Part shown: one piece after another, positions 47,075 through 58,291 of the stretch
Position numbering within the stretch: the stretch's first letter is position 1
Layout: each line of letters starts with the position of its first letter
NCBI GenBank assembly: GCA_948567375.1
Contig: OX419758.1
Coordinates: forward strand, 37,143,001-37,207,000
Reading direction: 5' to 3'
Length of the DNA stretch: 64,000 nucleotides
Source: Lunularia cruciata
Lineage: Eukaryota; Streptophyta; Marchantiopsida; Lunulariales; Lunulariaceae
Position numbers and translations under genes: made by a program
The notes under the pieces: model-generated
Databases searched by the model: none
What the model saw: only the letters and a program-made list of their open reading frames with translations
What the model was told of the DNA's origin: nothing

Positions 47075-50000
47075 TCGACCTCGACCTTGACCTCCACAAA
47101 GTCTACCAATACACTACACACAAGTAGAGGAGCCAGCACCAATAGAGATTGATGCCATTCAACAAAGACCACTTGGCACGGAAGATAGAGAGAAACTATA
47201 ACAAAATGGTGGTTTTTTTTTGTCACCAATTGGGGCATCGCATTACGGAATGTCCACTCAAGAAGAGACAACCTCAACAAGTTGCCCAGGTGGAGGTTGT
47301 GGAGTGGAATGATCAGGGAAACAAAGAATCCCAATAGGAGATTTCAAGCCGCCTATTGGGAGCTTGATTAGTTCTAATGGGATTGAAGGCTTGACCTATG
47401 CAAGTTTGCTTCACTTGCAAGGTACGATATCTAATTGGGGTTGTAGGATTTTGGTTGATTCTGGAAGTTCATAGAATTGCATGTTTATGCAAGTAGCAAA
47501 GGAATTGGGTATTCCTATCAAGCCAATGATTGGAAGTAGTTTGATGATGGCGGATAATAGAAAAAGTTCTGCATTCCGCACCTTGCATCCTATTACCTTC
47601 AGATTGGGAAGGAGTATTTGGAGTGTATGAGGTTTGTAGTGGCACCTCTACACTATGATATCATTCTGGGTCTACCTTGGCTTGAATATCATAAGGTTCA
47701 ATTTGATTGGACCCGATGCCAAATTCAAGTACAACACCAAGGTAGGAATTTCCGATTAGGTTTTCTAGCACCTCTGAGTAAGACACCTAAGACTCATCAA
47801 TCCCAAGATAGGAAGTTTGTTGAGAAGGTAGCCATAGAGCAAACATGGCAGGGAGATGAGTCCCAAGAGGGGAAGTTTGCCAAAAAGGCAACCAAGGAGC
47901 AAGCTTGGAAGAGAAATGAGTTCCTAGAAGAGAAGTTTGTTAGTAAAGCATCCATAGAGCAAGCTTTGGAGGAAAATAAGTCTGTATTTGCGGTGTGGAT
48001 CAAGCCGATTGCACAAGAACAATCTACAGAGGGCCAAGAGCCTCATCAAACAATGGTTGATTGGATAGTTAAGGTGTTTGCGGATGTGTTTCTAGATGAT
48101 CTGCCAAAGGGATTACCCTCCAATCAAGGTATGCACTTCAAGATCAAGCTATTGCCAAGGAGTACTCTAGTGAGTAGACCGATCTATTGGCTCTCGCCAA
48201 AGGAGTTGGAGGAGTTGCAAACAACACTTACAAAGTTGTTGGAGAAGGACTTCATACAACATAGTACCTCTCCTTGGGAAGCACTGGTACTATTTGTTCC
48301 AAAGAAGGATGGAAGACTTTGTTTTTGTATTGATTATTGTGGGCTCAATAAGCAAACCGTGAAGAATGCATATCCCTTACCTCAGATCAATGACTTGCTT
48401 GATCAACAAAGTGGAGCAAGCTACTTTTCCAAGCTATATATTTTTAGTGGCTATTGGCAAATTCTTGTTGCTAGAGAGGATATGCAAAAGACTGCCTTTT
48501 GCACCAAGTATGGGCATTTTGAGTAGAGAGTTCTACCTTTCGGACTCACTAATGCTCCACCAGTCTTCATGGATCTGATGCATTGGGTGTTGGATTGACT
48601 ATTGGATTGGTCCGTGGTGGTGTTCTTGGATGATATCTTAATCTATAGCAAGATATTCTATAGAACACGTGAATCTATAGAACACGTGAATCATGTGCAA
48701 GAAGTCCTAAGACTACTACAACAATGGAAATTTTACTACAAGAAGTCAAAGTGTGCCTTTTGGCAGAAGGAGGTTACCTTCTTGGGTCATAAGATCTCAT
48801 CAGAGGGGATCAAGATGTAAGAAGAGAAAATCAAGGCCATTACTGATTGACCTACCCCAAAGGATACTACAAAAGTACGTGCATTCAATGGATTGGCCAG
48901 TTTTTACCAACGGTTCATCCATTATTATGCCTATGTGGCTGCACCATTGACTGACCTCTTAGGAAAGAACTTGAGCTTCCAATGGACGACCAAGCATGAA
49001 GAAGCATTCCAGAAGTTAAAGCATATGGTGTCTTCAAGAATCATTCTTCAACCATATGATCCTCAACTACCCCGTGTAGTTGATTTTGATGCTTCTAACT
49101 TTGCAATTGGAACCATACTGCAACAAGAATTCCTAGATGGACTCCATCCCATTGCCTTTGTGTCTTGCTGACTCAATACGGCTGAGCAAAACAACTTTGC
49201 TTGAGATCAAGAACAACTTGCAATGGTATACGCCACCAAGGTATGGAGGCATTACCTCTTGGGGAAACAAGTGATCATGCAAATTGATCACAAACCATTG
49301 TTGCAGACCTTACACTTGGAACACATGAAGAGTCAACATCATCAATGGGAGGAACAACTCCAATTGTATGACATCAAACTTGAGTACAAAACAGGTTGGT
49401 TCCATGTCATCCTTGATGCTTTATCATGACAACATGATTTGAAGTCTCTTCCTCTCATCACAATGGCAATTTCAATGGTGTTAGTTGACTCCAAGGTCCA
49501 AAACAAGTTTCAGTCAGCTCTACACCAAGATTGCTTCTTCCAAATGGTACATGGTTACCTTACGGCATGCAATAAGGAGTACAACACCTTCTCCATCAAG
49601 GAGGGCCTTTTATTCCATGAGGACCGGATCTGTGTTCCAGCTAAAGGTGATCTTTGACGTGTGCGCCTTCAAGAAGCCCATGATTTACCCATCACTGGTC
49701 ACATGGGTGTAGACAAGACCTTGGGTACCCTCCAATGTCAATGGTGGTGGCCCTACATGACACAAGGTGTTCAAGAATTTGTCCAATTGTGTGAGAGCTG
49801 CCAATTTAACAATACTAGCAACCAAAAGCCGAGTGGACTCCTTCAACCACTTGCCATTCTATCCGCTCGCTAGGAGCATGTGAGCTTGGATCTTATCACA
49901 TCCTTGCCAAAGACAAAACAAGGACACACCACAATTGTGGTGTTTGTGGATAAGCTTAGTAAGCAAATCCACTTGGCACCAACCTATGATACCGTGGATG

Positions 50001-50980
50001 CTCCAACCTTAGCACAAATCTACTTCAACAATGTCTTCAAGCATCATGGGATGCCACGTGTACTCATCTCTGACCGTGATCCTCAATTTCCGGGAAGTTT
50101 TGGCAAGCACTCTTCCAGATACTTGGCACCAAGCTTGCTTTGTCCACGGCCTATTATCCTCAAACTGATGGACAAACCAAACGTGCAAATTGTACATTGG
50201 AGGATATGTTGCGTGCCTTTGTCAATGTCCACCATACCGATTAGGATGAATGTCTTGCAGCTGCAAAATTTGCCTACAACAATTCCAAATAGGCAAGCAT
50301 TGGATTTTCTCCTTTCTTTCTCAATATTGGCCAAGATCCGCTTGTTTCAGATTCTCTTCTTGCTCCTCCTCCATCTTAGGTTCCTCATACTTCCACATCC
50401 TTGACCACTATATCCCAATCTCTCCAACAAGCCAAGTCTCACCTCCTTGTTGCTTAGAATCACCAAAAACAATATGCAAACCACCATCGTTGTGATCTCA
50501 CCTTTGAAGTCGGTCATAAAATCATGCCATCCTCTAGTAACCTTCTTCTCCCACTTGATACCCAAGTTTGTAAACTTGCACCTAATTGGATAGGACTCTT
50601 TGATATCACCCAAATTGTCTCTCTTGTTGCTTATCAACTTGCCTTGCCTTGTCACATGCGTATCCATCTTGTCTTTCATATTTCCAAGTTGAAACCCTTT
50701 GTTCCTAACCCCTCTTCCTTTTCCTCCTGAGTCCAACCTCCTACTCTTCCTATCCCTATCAATGATCATGAGGAGTATGAAGTTGATTATATCCTTGCAT
50801 GTCACCCTATTCAACGAGGCCGTCGCCAACATATGAAGTACAAGGTACTTTGGAAAGGGTATCCCTTTCATGATGCTACATGGGAACCTCTTTCTCACCT
50901 CCAAAATGCACAGATGGCCATCCAAGAATTTGAAGCTTCAATGGCGATACTGATGTCACCAACAAGCGGCGGGGGGAATA
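47075..50980 (+). pseudogene. G1-c gag end and pol with chromodomain
   Basis: The best-preserved G1 pol. The knuckle near 47210 ('FFCHQLGHRITECP') has lost its first Cys. Protease 'LVDSGSS' (about 47452) keeps D-S-G, followed by a stop. A 302-codon open frame (47618-48526) spans the protease end, three 20-residue repeats and the RT N-half ('FIQHSTSPW'); RT 'FLDDILIYS' is at 48626-48652. RNase H is at 48893-49429 ('VVDFDASNFAIG', 'QIDHKPLLQTL'). Integrase zinc site ('CESCQ') is near 49790, first D at about 49886, second in 'SDRDPQF' near 50070; the third acidic residue is K ('TDGQTKRAN'). A chromodomain lies at about 50770-50935 ('YKVLWKGYPFHDATWEP'). Several stops and a frameshift at about 50095. 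Confidence 0.88.
47795..47974 (+). repeat. Three 60-bp coding repeats between PR and RT (G1-c)
   Basis: Units at 47795-47854, 47855-47914 and 47915-47974. These are more diverged from one another than in G1-a but stay in one open frame. Confidence 0.88.
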
Positions 50981-52149
50981 TGTAACAATATGGAGTTTAG
51001 CGACAAAGTTAGTAGGGCTTACGAAGTAGCACATAAGATAAATTAGCCTAAAATATTCCGGAAGTACCTAAGAAGCTTCTTGGGAACCTTCCCGGCTACC
51101 TTAGCTTGCACCTCAATAAGTAGGTATAATACTCCGAGGACAAGAGAAGAGAGAAAACACAAATTGCACACTCAAACATTTGATGCCCCAAGGGAGCACC
51201 TTCTCTTTATTATATAGACAAAGAGGATCTCCTCCAAGGAAGCTCCACCATAGGATTAGTGACATAGATAGGTGACATGTCAGCAAGCTCCACCCTTGGA
51301 TTACTTACTTGGATGGGTGACATGTCTGGTCTAGGTCCTATCTGGTTGGTCAAACAAGCTTTGACCGGAGGGAATCTTTTAGGGAATCTTCTTATAGGAA
51401 TCTCAAAATCACGTGAGTAAGATACCATTGGAAAGCTCTCAACAAGAAAAATCAGGGGGAGTGAAGGCCAGCCTTTCCTCTATTGGGGGGGGGGGATATG
51501 TATATTTTTGAGGCTAATTCATCCGTTTAGGCCTCCAAAATTACCTTCAAAGATTTCAGGCATATTTCGGTTCCTACTCTATTAGTAGAATTCCCCTTTT
51601 GGTGATACCTCTTTCTGATCTGTTTAGTCCATCATGTGTAACATCCTTCCAGATGTTACCAAACCAATTCTCACCTTTAAATCATATGTCTAGCTATTGG
51701 TTCTAAGGTTCTCAAGTCTATTTCGGTTTCTACCCTATTAGTAGAAGTACTCTTTTGGTGATACTTCTATCTTATCTATTTTGACCATCATGTATAACAT
51801 CATTCTAGATGTTACTAAACCAAATTTCACATCTAGATCATATGGCTAGCTCTTGGTATTACAGTAGGTTCTAGAAGGAAGCTTTTAGAAGCTTCCAACT
51901 AGCTTAGATTGCACGCCAAGTAGACAGCTTCTAGAAGGAAGCTTCTTGAGAAGCTTCCTAGTTAACTTGGCTTGCACTCTAAGAAAGTGGCTTGAGGAAG
52001 TTTCTTGAGAAGCTTCTCAAAGGCCTTGTATGCTACCTATAAATACCAAAGCCAAAGCTCATGCTAGGCACTTGGAGTTTTCTCTCATTCAAGTGTCCAA
52101 ATATGAGTTTCCATTCTCCTATTTCTCTCCTCGGATTTGGTCTTTTACA
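50981..52149 (+). repeat. G1-c 3' LTR, interrupted by LTR-3
   Basis: It starts TGTAACAATATGG and ends TTTTACA. Without the 739-bp insert it is about 425 bp. GAAGCTTTTAGAAGCTTC at 51878-51895 is a four-pentamer heat-shock element with one mismatch. Confidence 0.9.
51125..51863. mobile_element. LTR-3 solo LTR (739 bp) inside the G1-c 3' LTR
   Basis: Perfect TSD GTAGG (51120-51124, 51864-51868). The left terminus reads TATAATA where the other copy has TGTAATA; the right ends TATTACA. A G homopolymer lies at 51485-51494. Confidence 0.88.
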
Positions 52150-52154
52150 ATCAT

Positions 52155-55100
52155 GTAGATTCCAGATATACAAGAAGGTGAAGTTCTAAATTGATTTGTG
52201 AAGAGATTAAAGTCACAAACCAAATTGGAGGTGACCATGCAAGAACCACAAAACGTGGAAGAAGCCATGCAATTGGCTGAGCGCTTTGATTCCTTGGTTG
52301 TGACAACTTGGTCTTGACCTTGACCTACACAAAGCCTACCAATATAGTATGCATAGGTGTAGGAACCAACACCAATGGAGATTGATGTTATCCAACGGAG
52401 ACCACTTGGTACAACAGATAAAGAAAGATCGCAACAAAATGGTGGTTGTTTTTATTATTGCCAAGTTTGACATTGCATTGTTGAATGTCCATTTAGGAAT
52501 GTGTGACCTCAACAAGTTGCCCAAATGGAGTTTGTGGAAATGAATGATTAGGGATAGAAAGAATCCCAATAGGAGATTGTGAGTCGCATATAGGGAGCTT
52601 GATTAGTTCTAACGGGATTGAAGGCTTGACCTATGCAAGTTTGCTTCACTTGCAAGATACAATATCTAATCGGGGTTGTAGGATTTTGGTTGATTCTAGG
52701 AGTTCAAAGAATTACATGTCTATGCAAGTAGCAAAGGAATTAGGTATTCCTATAAAGCCAATAATTGGAAGTAGATTGATGATGGCGGATGGTAGAAAGG
52801 GTTCTACCTTCCGTACCTCGCATCTTGTTACCTACAAGATTGGGAAGGAGTATTTGGAGTGTATGAGGTTTGTAGTGGCACCTCTGCACTACAATGTCAT
52901 CTAGGACTACCTTAGCTTGGACATCAAAAGGTTCAATTTGATTGGAACCAATGATAAATTCAACTACAACACCAAGGTAGGAATTTCTGATTATGTTGTC
53001 TGGCACCTCTACGTAAGACACCTAAGAATAATCAATCCCAAGATGGGAAGTTTGTCAAGTAGGTAGCCATAGAGCAAGCCTTGAAGGGAGAAGAGTCCCA
53101 AGATGGGAAGTTTGTCAAGAAAGCATCTATGGAGCAAGCTTTGAAGAAAGATGAGTCCCTAGATGGGAAGTTTGTTAGTGAAGCAGCTATAGAGCAAGCT
53201 TTGGAGGAAGATAAATCTATTTTTGTGGTGTGGTGTGGAATTGCACAAGAAAAATTTGAGGAGGGCCAAGAGCCTCATCAAAAAATGGTTTATCAGATAG
53301 TTTAGGAGTTTGCGGATGTGTTTCTGGATGATCTGCCAAAGGGGTTACCCTCCAATCAAGGTATGCACTTCAAAATTGAGTTATTACCAAGGAGTAATCC
53401 AATGACTAGACCAATCTATCAATTCTCACCAAAGGAGTTGGAGGAGTTGCAAACAACACTTATGGAGTTGTTGGAGAAGGACTTCATACAACATAGTACC
53501 TCTCCTTAGGGAGCATCGATATTATTCATTTTGAAGAAGGATGGAGGACTTTGTTTTTGTATTGATTACCGTAGGCTCAATAAGCAAACAATGAAGAATG
53601 CATATCCCATACCTTGGATTGATGACTTGCTTGATCAATTGTGTGGAGCACAATACTTTATCAAGTTGGATCTTTGCAGCAGCTATTGACAAATCCTCAT
53701 TGATAGGGAAGATGTGCAAAAGACTATCTTTCACAAAAGGTATGGGCATATTGAGTGGAGAGTTCTACCTTTTGGGCTCACTAGTGCTCCAATAGTCTTC
53801 ATGTATCAGATGCATTAGGTGTTGGATGGACTATTGGATTGGTATGTGATGGTGTTCTTGGATGATATCTTAATCTATAGCAAGATAGAGGCAAAACACA
53901 TGAATCATGTGCGAGAAGTTCTAAGATGACTATAAAAATGGAAATTTTACTACAAGAAGTCAAAGTGTGCCTTTTGGAAAAAGTAAGTTACCTTCTTGGG
54001 GCACAAGATCTCATCAAAGGAGATCAAGATGGAAGAGGAGAAAATCAAGGCAATTATTGATTGGCCTACTCCAAAGGATGCTATAGAAGTATGGGCATTT
54101 AATGGACTGGCTAGTTTATACCGACGGTTCATCCATTATTATGCTCATGTGGCTGCACCATTGACTGACCTCTTGGAAAAGGACTTGAGCTTCTAGTGGA
54201 CCACCAAGCACAAAGAAGCATTCCAGAAGTTGAAACATATGGTGTCTTCAAGGCCCATTCTTCAACCATATGATCCTCAGCTACCCTGTGTGGTTGATTT
54301 TGATGCTTCTAATTTTGCAATTGGAGATGCCAAGGTATGGAGGCATTATCTTTTGGGGAAACAAGTGATCATGCAAACTGATCACAAACCATTGTTGCAG
54401 ACCTTACACTTGGAACACATGAAGAATCAACATCACTGATGGGAGGAGCAATTCCAATTATTTGACATCAAACTTGAGTACAAACCAGGTTGGTTCCATG
54501 TCATCCTTGATGCTCTATCACAACGACAATTTGAAATCTCTTGCTCTCATCACAACGGCAAATACAACAGTGTCAATTGACTCCAAGGTCCAAAACAAGT
54601 TATGATCAGCTCTATAACAAGATCCCTTCTTCCAAATGGTACATGATTTTTTGATAGCATGCAACGAGGTGTACAACAACCTCTCCTTCAAGGAGGCCTT
54701 CTATTCCATGAGGACCGGATCTATGTTCCAACCAAAGGTGATCTCTGACTTGTGTGCCTTCAAGAAGCCCATGATTTACCAATTTTTGGTCACATGGGTA
54801 TAGACAAGACCTTGGATACCCTCCAATGCCAATGGTGGTGGCTCAACATGGCATAAGATGTTTGGGAGTTTCCTCAATCATGTGAGCGTTGCCAATGCAA
54901 CAAGGCCAGTAACTAGAAACCGAGTAGACTCCTTCAACCACTCCTTATTCCAACTACTCTTTAAGAACATGAGAGCTTAGATCTCATCACCTCCTTGCCC
55001 AAGACAAAGCAAGGTCATACAACAATTGTGGTGTTTGTGGATAAGCTTAGTAACCAAATCTATTTAGCATCAACGGTTGATATTATGGATGCTCCAACCT

Positions 55101-56076
55101 TGGTGCAAATCTACTTTGACAATGTATTCAAGCATCATGGGATGCCGCCCGTGTGTACTCATCTCTGATTGTGATCCTTGCTTCATTGGAAAGTTTTAGC
55201 AAGCACTCTTCTAGATACTTGATACCAAGCTTGTTTTGTTCATGGCCTATCATCCTCAAACTAATAGACAAACTGAACATGAAAATTGCACCTTGGAAGA
55301 TATGCTTTGTGCCTTTGTCAACATTCACCATACCAATTGGGGATGAATGTCTTACAATTATGGAGTTTGCATACAATAATTCTAAACAGACAAGCACCGG
55401 ATTCTCTCCTTTCTTTCTCAATTTTGGCCAAGACCCACGCATTCTAGATTCCCTTCTTGCTCTTCCTCCATCTCAGGTCCCTCATACTTCCACCTTCTTT
55501 ACCACTATCTCCCAATCCTTCCAACAAGCCAAATATCATCTCCTTGTTGCTCAAAATTGGCATAAAAAATTTGTGGATCACCATTGTCATGATCTTAGCT
55601 TTCAAGTTGGTGATAAGGTCATGCTCTCATCTAATAACCTCCCTCTCCCACTTGATACCCAAGTTCATAAACTCACCTCTAATTAGAGAGGACCCTTTGA
55701 TATCATTCAAATTGTCTCTCTTGTTGCTTATCAACTTGCCTTGACTTGTCATATGCATATCCATCTTGTCTTTCATGTTTCCAAGTTGAAACCCTTTGTT
55801 CCTAACTCCTCTTCTTTTTCCTCTTGAGTCCAACCTCCCCGTCCTCATGTCCCTATCAATGATCATGAGGAGTACAAAGTTGATTGTATCCTTGTGCGTC
55901 GCCATATTCAACGAGGCCATCGACAACATACAAAGTATAAGGTCCTTTGGAAATGGTATCCCCTTCATGATGCCACATGGGAACCTCTTTCTCATCTCCA
56001 GAATGCAAAACTAGCCATCCAAGAGTTTGAAGCTTCATTGGCAATGAGGACATCACCAACTAGTGGTGGGGGAATG
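52155..56076 (+). pseudogene. G1-b gag end and pol with chromodomain, RNase H deletion
   Basis: Gag resumes at 52155, then comes a knuckle relic near 52445. Protease is near 52690 ('LVDSRSSKNYM', with the D-S-G glycine lost). Three repeats lie at 53030-53209 and RT at 53318-54060 with 'VMVFLDDILIYS'. RNase H follows; at about 54326 some 125 bp are missing relative to G1-c, joining 'FAIG' directly to 'AKVWRHYLLGKQ'. Integrase spans 54780-55400, with the third acidic residue E kept ('NRQTEHEN'), and a chromodomain lies at about 55870-56040. Multiple stops. Confidence 0.82.
53030..53209 (+). repeat. Three 60-bp coding repeats between PR and RT (G1-b)
   Basis: Units at 53030-53089, 53090-53149 and 53150-53209 keep the KFVxxxxxEQAL core. 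Confidence 0.88.
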
Positions 56077-56442
56077 TGTAACAATATGGAGTTTAGCAAC
56101 AAAGTTAGTAGGGCTAACAAAGTAGCAAATAAGACAAATTAGCCTAGAATATTCCAAAAGTATCTAGGAAGATTCTTGGGAAGCTTCTTGGTTAGCTTAG
56201 CTTGCACGCCAAGTAAGCGGCTTCTACAAGGAAGTTTCTTGAGAAGTTTCCCAATTAACTTGGCTTGCACTCCAAGAAAACTGCTCAAGGAAGCTTCTTG
56301 AGAAGCTTTTCAAGGGCCGTGTATGCTCCTTATAGATACAAGAGCCAAAGCTCATGCTAGGCATTTGGAGTTTTCCCTCATTCAAGTGTCCCAATGTGAG
56401 CTTCCATTCTCCTATTTCTCTCCTTGGTCTTGGAGTTTTCCA
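56077..56442 (+). repeat. G1-b 3' LTR
   Basis: A 366-bp LTR, shorter than the 5' LTR because a block holding the four-pentamer heat-shock element is missing. It keeps isolated GAAGCTTC palindromes. TATA is altered to TATAGATA. Confidence 0.88.
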
Positions 56443-56447
56443 CTACT

Positions 56448-57966
56448 TCATTGATGCATAGGTTTTGAGAGGAGATTGGTTGACATTGCAAGACAAGTAT
56501 ACCACATGCATTCATGTAGCAACTAGGAAGGTATTAGAGCCTACTCAATCCTATGCACCTCCTCTTAAGCGCCATTGCCTTTGTAGAGCCTTGATGTTAA
56601 CCCAAGTTGAGGAGTATAGATGAGTGGCTCAAGCTCTAGCTCACTTCTACCTAACGCCTTTCTCTACTAATACATTGATTGCCCTATTCACCCTCCACCA
56701 TTGTCTCTCCACCCTCATGCAAAGGAAGAGCTCCTTCATTCCTCCATGATTACTAGCCAAATGAGGAGTTTCAATTGACGGAGTCATCTTTGCTCATACA
56801 CTACTTCACTCTCCACGTTTCTTAGCAAGTAGGCCTTTAGATCTTGTCTTTGAGAATCTTCAAGATTGCCTTTCCCCAAACACTCAAAATTTTGGCTTCC
56901 ACTTACTCTTTGCATTTTGTCAACATATTCTTCTAGTTTTGTGCCCCATAGTGTAACTCATCTTGTTGGTGCCTCTCATCTCTTTGCTCTCTCAAAGGAG
57001 ATGTTAGGTGTGTGCTCCATTGCTATTAGGGATGTTTTCCTCTATTTAGTCTCTCATATCATTTGCCTTCAATTGCAATGCTCTTTTGCTTTCACTCTAT
57101 CTCCACATTATATGGAGATGTGAGACAGTTATTACGGGCAGTATAGCATCCTTGGACCTCCATCCTAATTGGGTGATTGTTCAGGTGGATTTCTCCAATG
57201 CTTTCAATACCATATCTTGCTTAGCTGTGTTTGGGCACTTTGCACTACAAGAGATCAGATCCCTTCTTTGATTCCTTTTGTTTGCTCATTTTATGGTATG
57301 AAGACTCCTCTATTGTACAATCACCATACTACTATAAGATACTTCACCCATATAGTTTTGGTTGAGGATACTTACCAAGGGATACCCTTGGGGACATCTC
57401 TTTGCCTTAGTTAACTGCACAGCCTTGAGAAAGAGGTCAGAAAAGCTTTTCCTTCATATCTCTTTCCCCCCTTCTCAGATGAAACCTATATCTTGGGACC
57501 CTTAGAGGATGTGGTCTAGGCTATAATGGTTTTCAAAAATAGGCTATAATGGTTTCATAGGTTTACAATTCTAAACTCATAAATGCAAGGTTTGGAACCC
57601 TCAAGTAGCTTTCACTCCCTTAGATTTTCTAATATGCTTTCAATTCCTATTAAGAGGTCAGAGAGTTTTACGATCTCCTCTAGGGAAGGAGGATTATTGT
57701 AGCTCCTTCATCTCAAATACCTTGGGATAGGCTACATCCCATGCACACTTACTCCCTAGGTTGGGGAATGCACATGTGTCCTTCTCCATCATATGCATTC
57801 CCCAACAATGCATGTTGCTATCTTTGTTTAGTCTCCTACTTAGCTTGAACATACCCTCCCACATAGGTACTACTATCACAACTATACACTTGTGATAGCA
57901 CTATTTTTCATACCTTTTCTACCTTGCTAAGGCGTCCCACAACTATCATAGGAGTGTAGACAAGAA
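56448..57966 (+). pseudogene. RLE-B element, RT half, right of the nested stack
   Basis: Downstream of the G1-b TSD the degraded frame continues with 'RALMLTQVEEYR' and 'VAQALAHFYL' (pre-RT). RT motif A 'VIVQVDFSNAFNTIS' is near 57170-57215, 'IPFVCSFYG' near 57280, motif B as 'GIPLGTSL' and motif C as 'SDETYILGP' (57474-57500), where the second catalytic D is E. After the thumb block ('KCKVWNP', about 57580) similarity continues to about 57950. The 3' half, including endonuclease and tail, is missing where G1-d abuts. Confidence 0.78.
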
Positions 57967-58291
57967 ATGAGCTTTGGCTTTGGTATTTATAGGTAGCATA
58001 CAAAGCCCTTGAGAAGCTTCTCAAGAAGCTTCCTCAAGCCGCTTTCTTAGAGTGCAAGCCAAGTTAACTAGGAAGCTTCTCAAGAAGCTTCCTTCTAGAA
58101 GCCGCCTACTTGGCATGCAAGCTAAGCTAGTTAGAAGCTTCTAGAAGCTATTTACTTGAGGTGCAAGCTAAGCTAGCTAGGAAGCTTCCCAAGAAGCTTC
58201 CTAGATACTTTTGGAATATTCTAGGCTAATTTGTCTTATGTACTACTTTGTAAGCCCGACTAACTTTGTCGCTAAAATCCATATTGTTACA
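57967..58291 (-). repeat. G1-d 3' LTR, truncated
   Basis: It keeps GAAGCTTCTAGAA at 58134-58146 (three phased heat-shock pentamers). The TATA-like region lies at its left edge. Confidence 0.85.

Larger units (their letters stand above)
37252..52149 (+). mobile_element. G1-c: chromovirus nested in G1-b, itself hit three times
   Basis: LTRs are at 37252-38357 and 50981-52149, with a perfect TSD ATCAT at 37247-37251 and 52150-52154. It carries an LTR-B solo LTR in its 5' LTR, the full Gy-2 element in its gag (39284-47070) and an LTR-3 solo LTR in its 3' LTR. Without these it is about 5.7 kb. Confidence 0.92.
36055..56442 (+). mobile_element. G1-b: chromovirus that hosts the nested stack
   Basis: The outer G1 copy has a 5' LTR at 36055-36496, a 3' LTR at 56077-56442 and a perfect TSD CTACT (36050-36054 and 56443-56447). 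Its gag is interrupted at 37251 by G1-c; gag resumes at 52155 and continues to pol. It is inserted in an RLE-B element. Coding parts carry stops and a deletion in RNase H. Confidence 0.9.
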
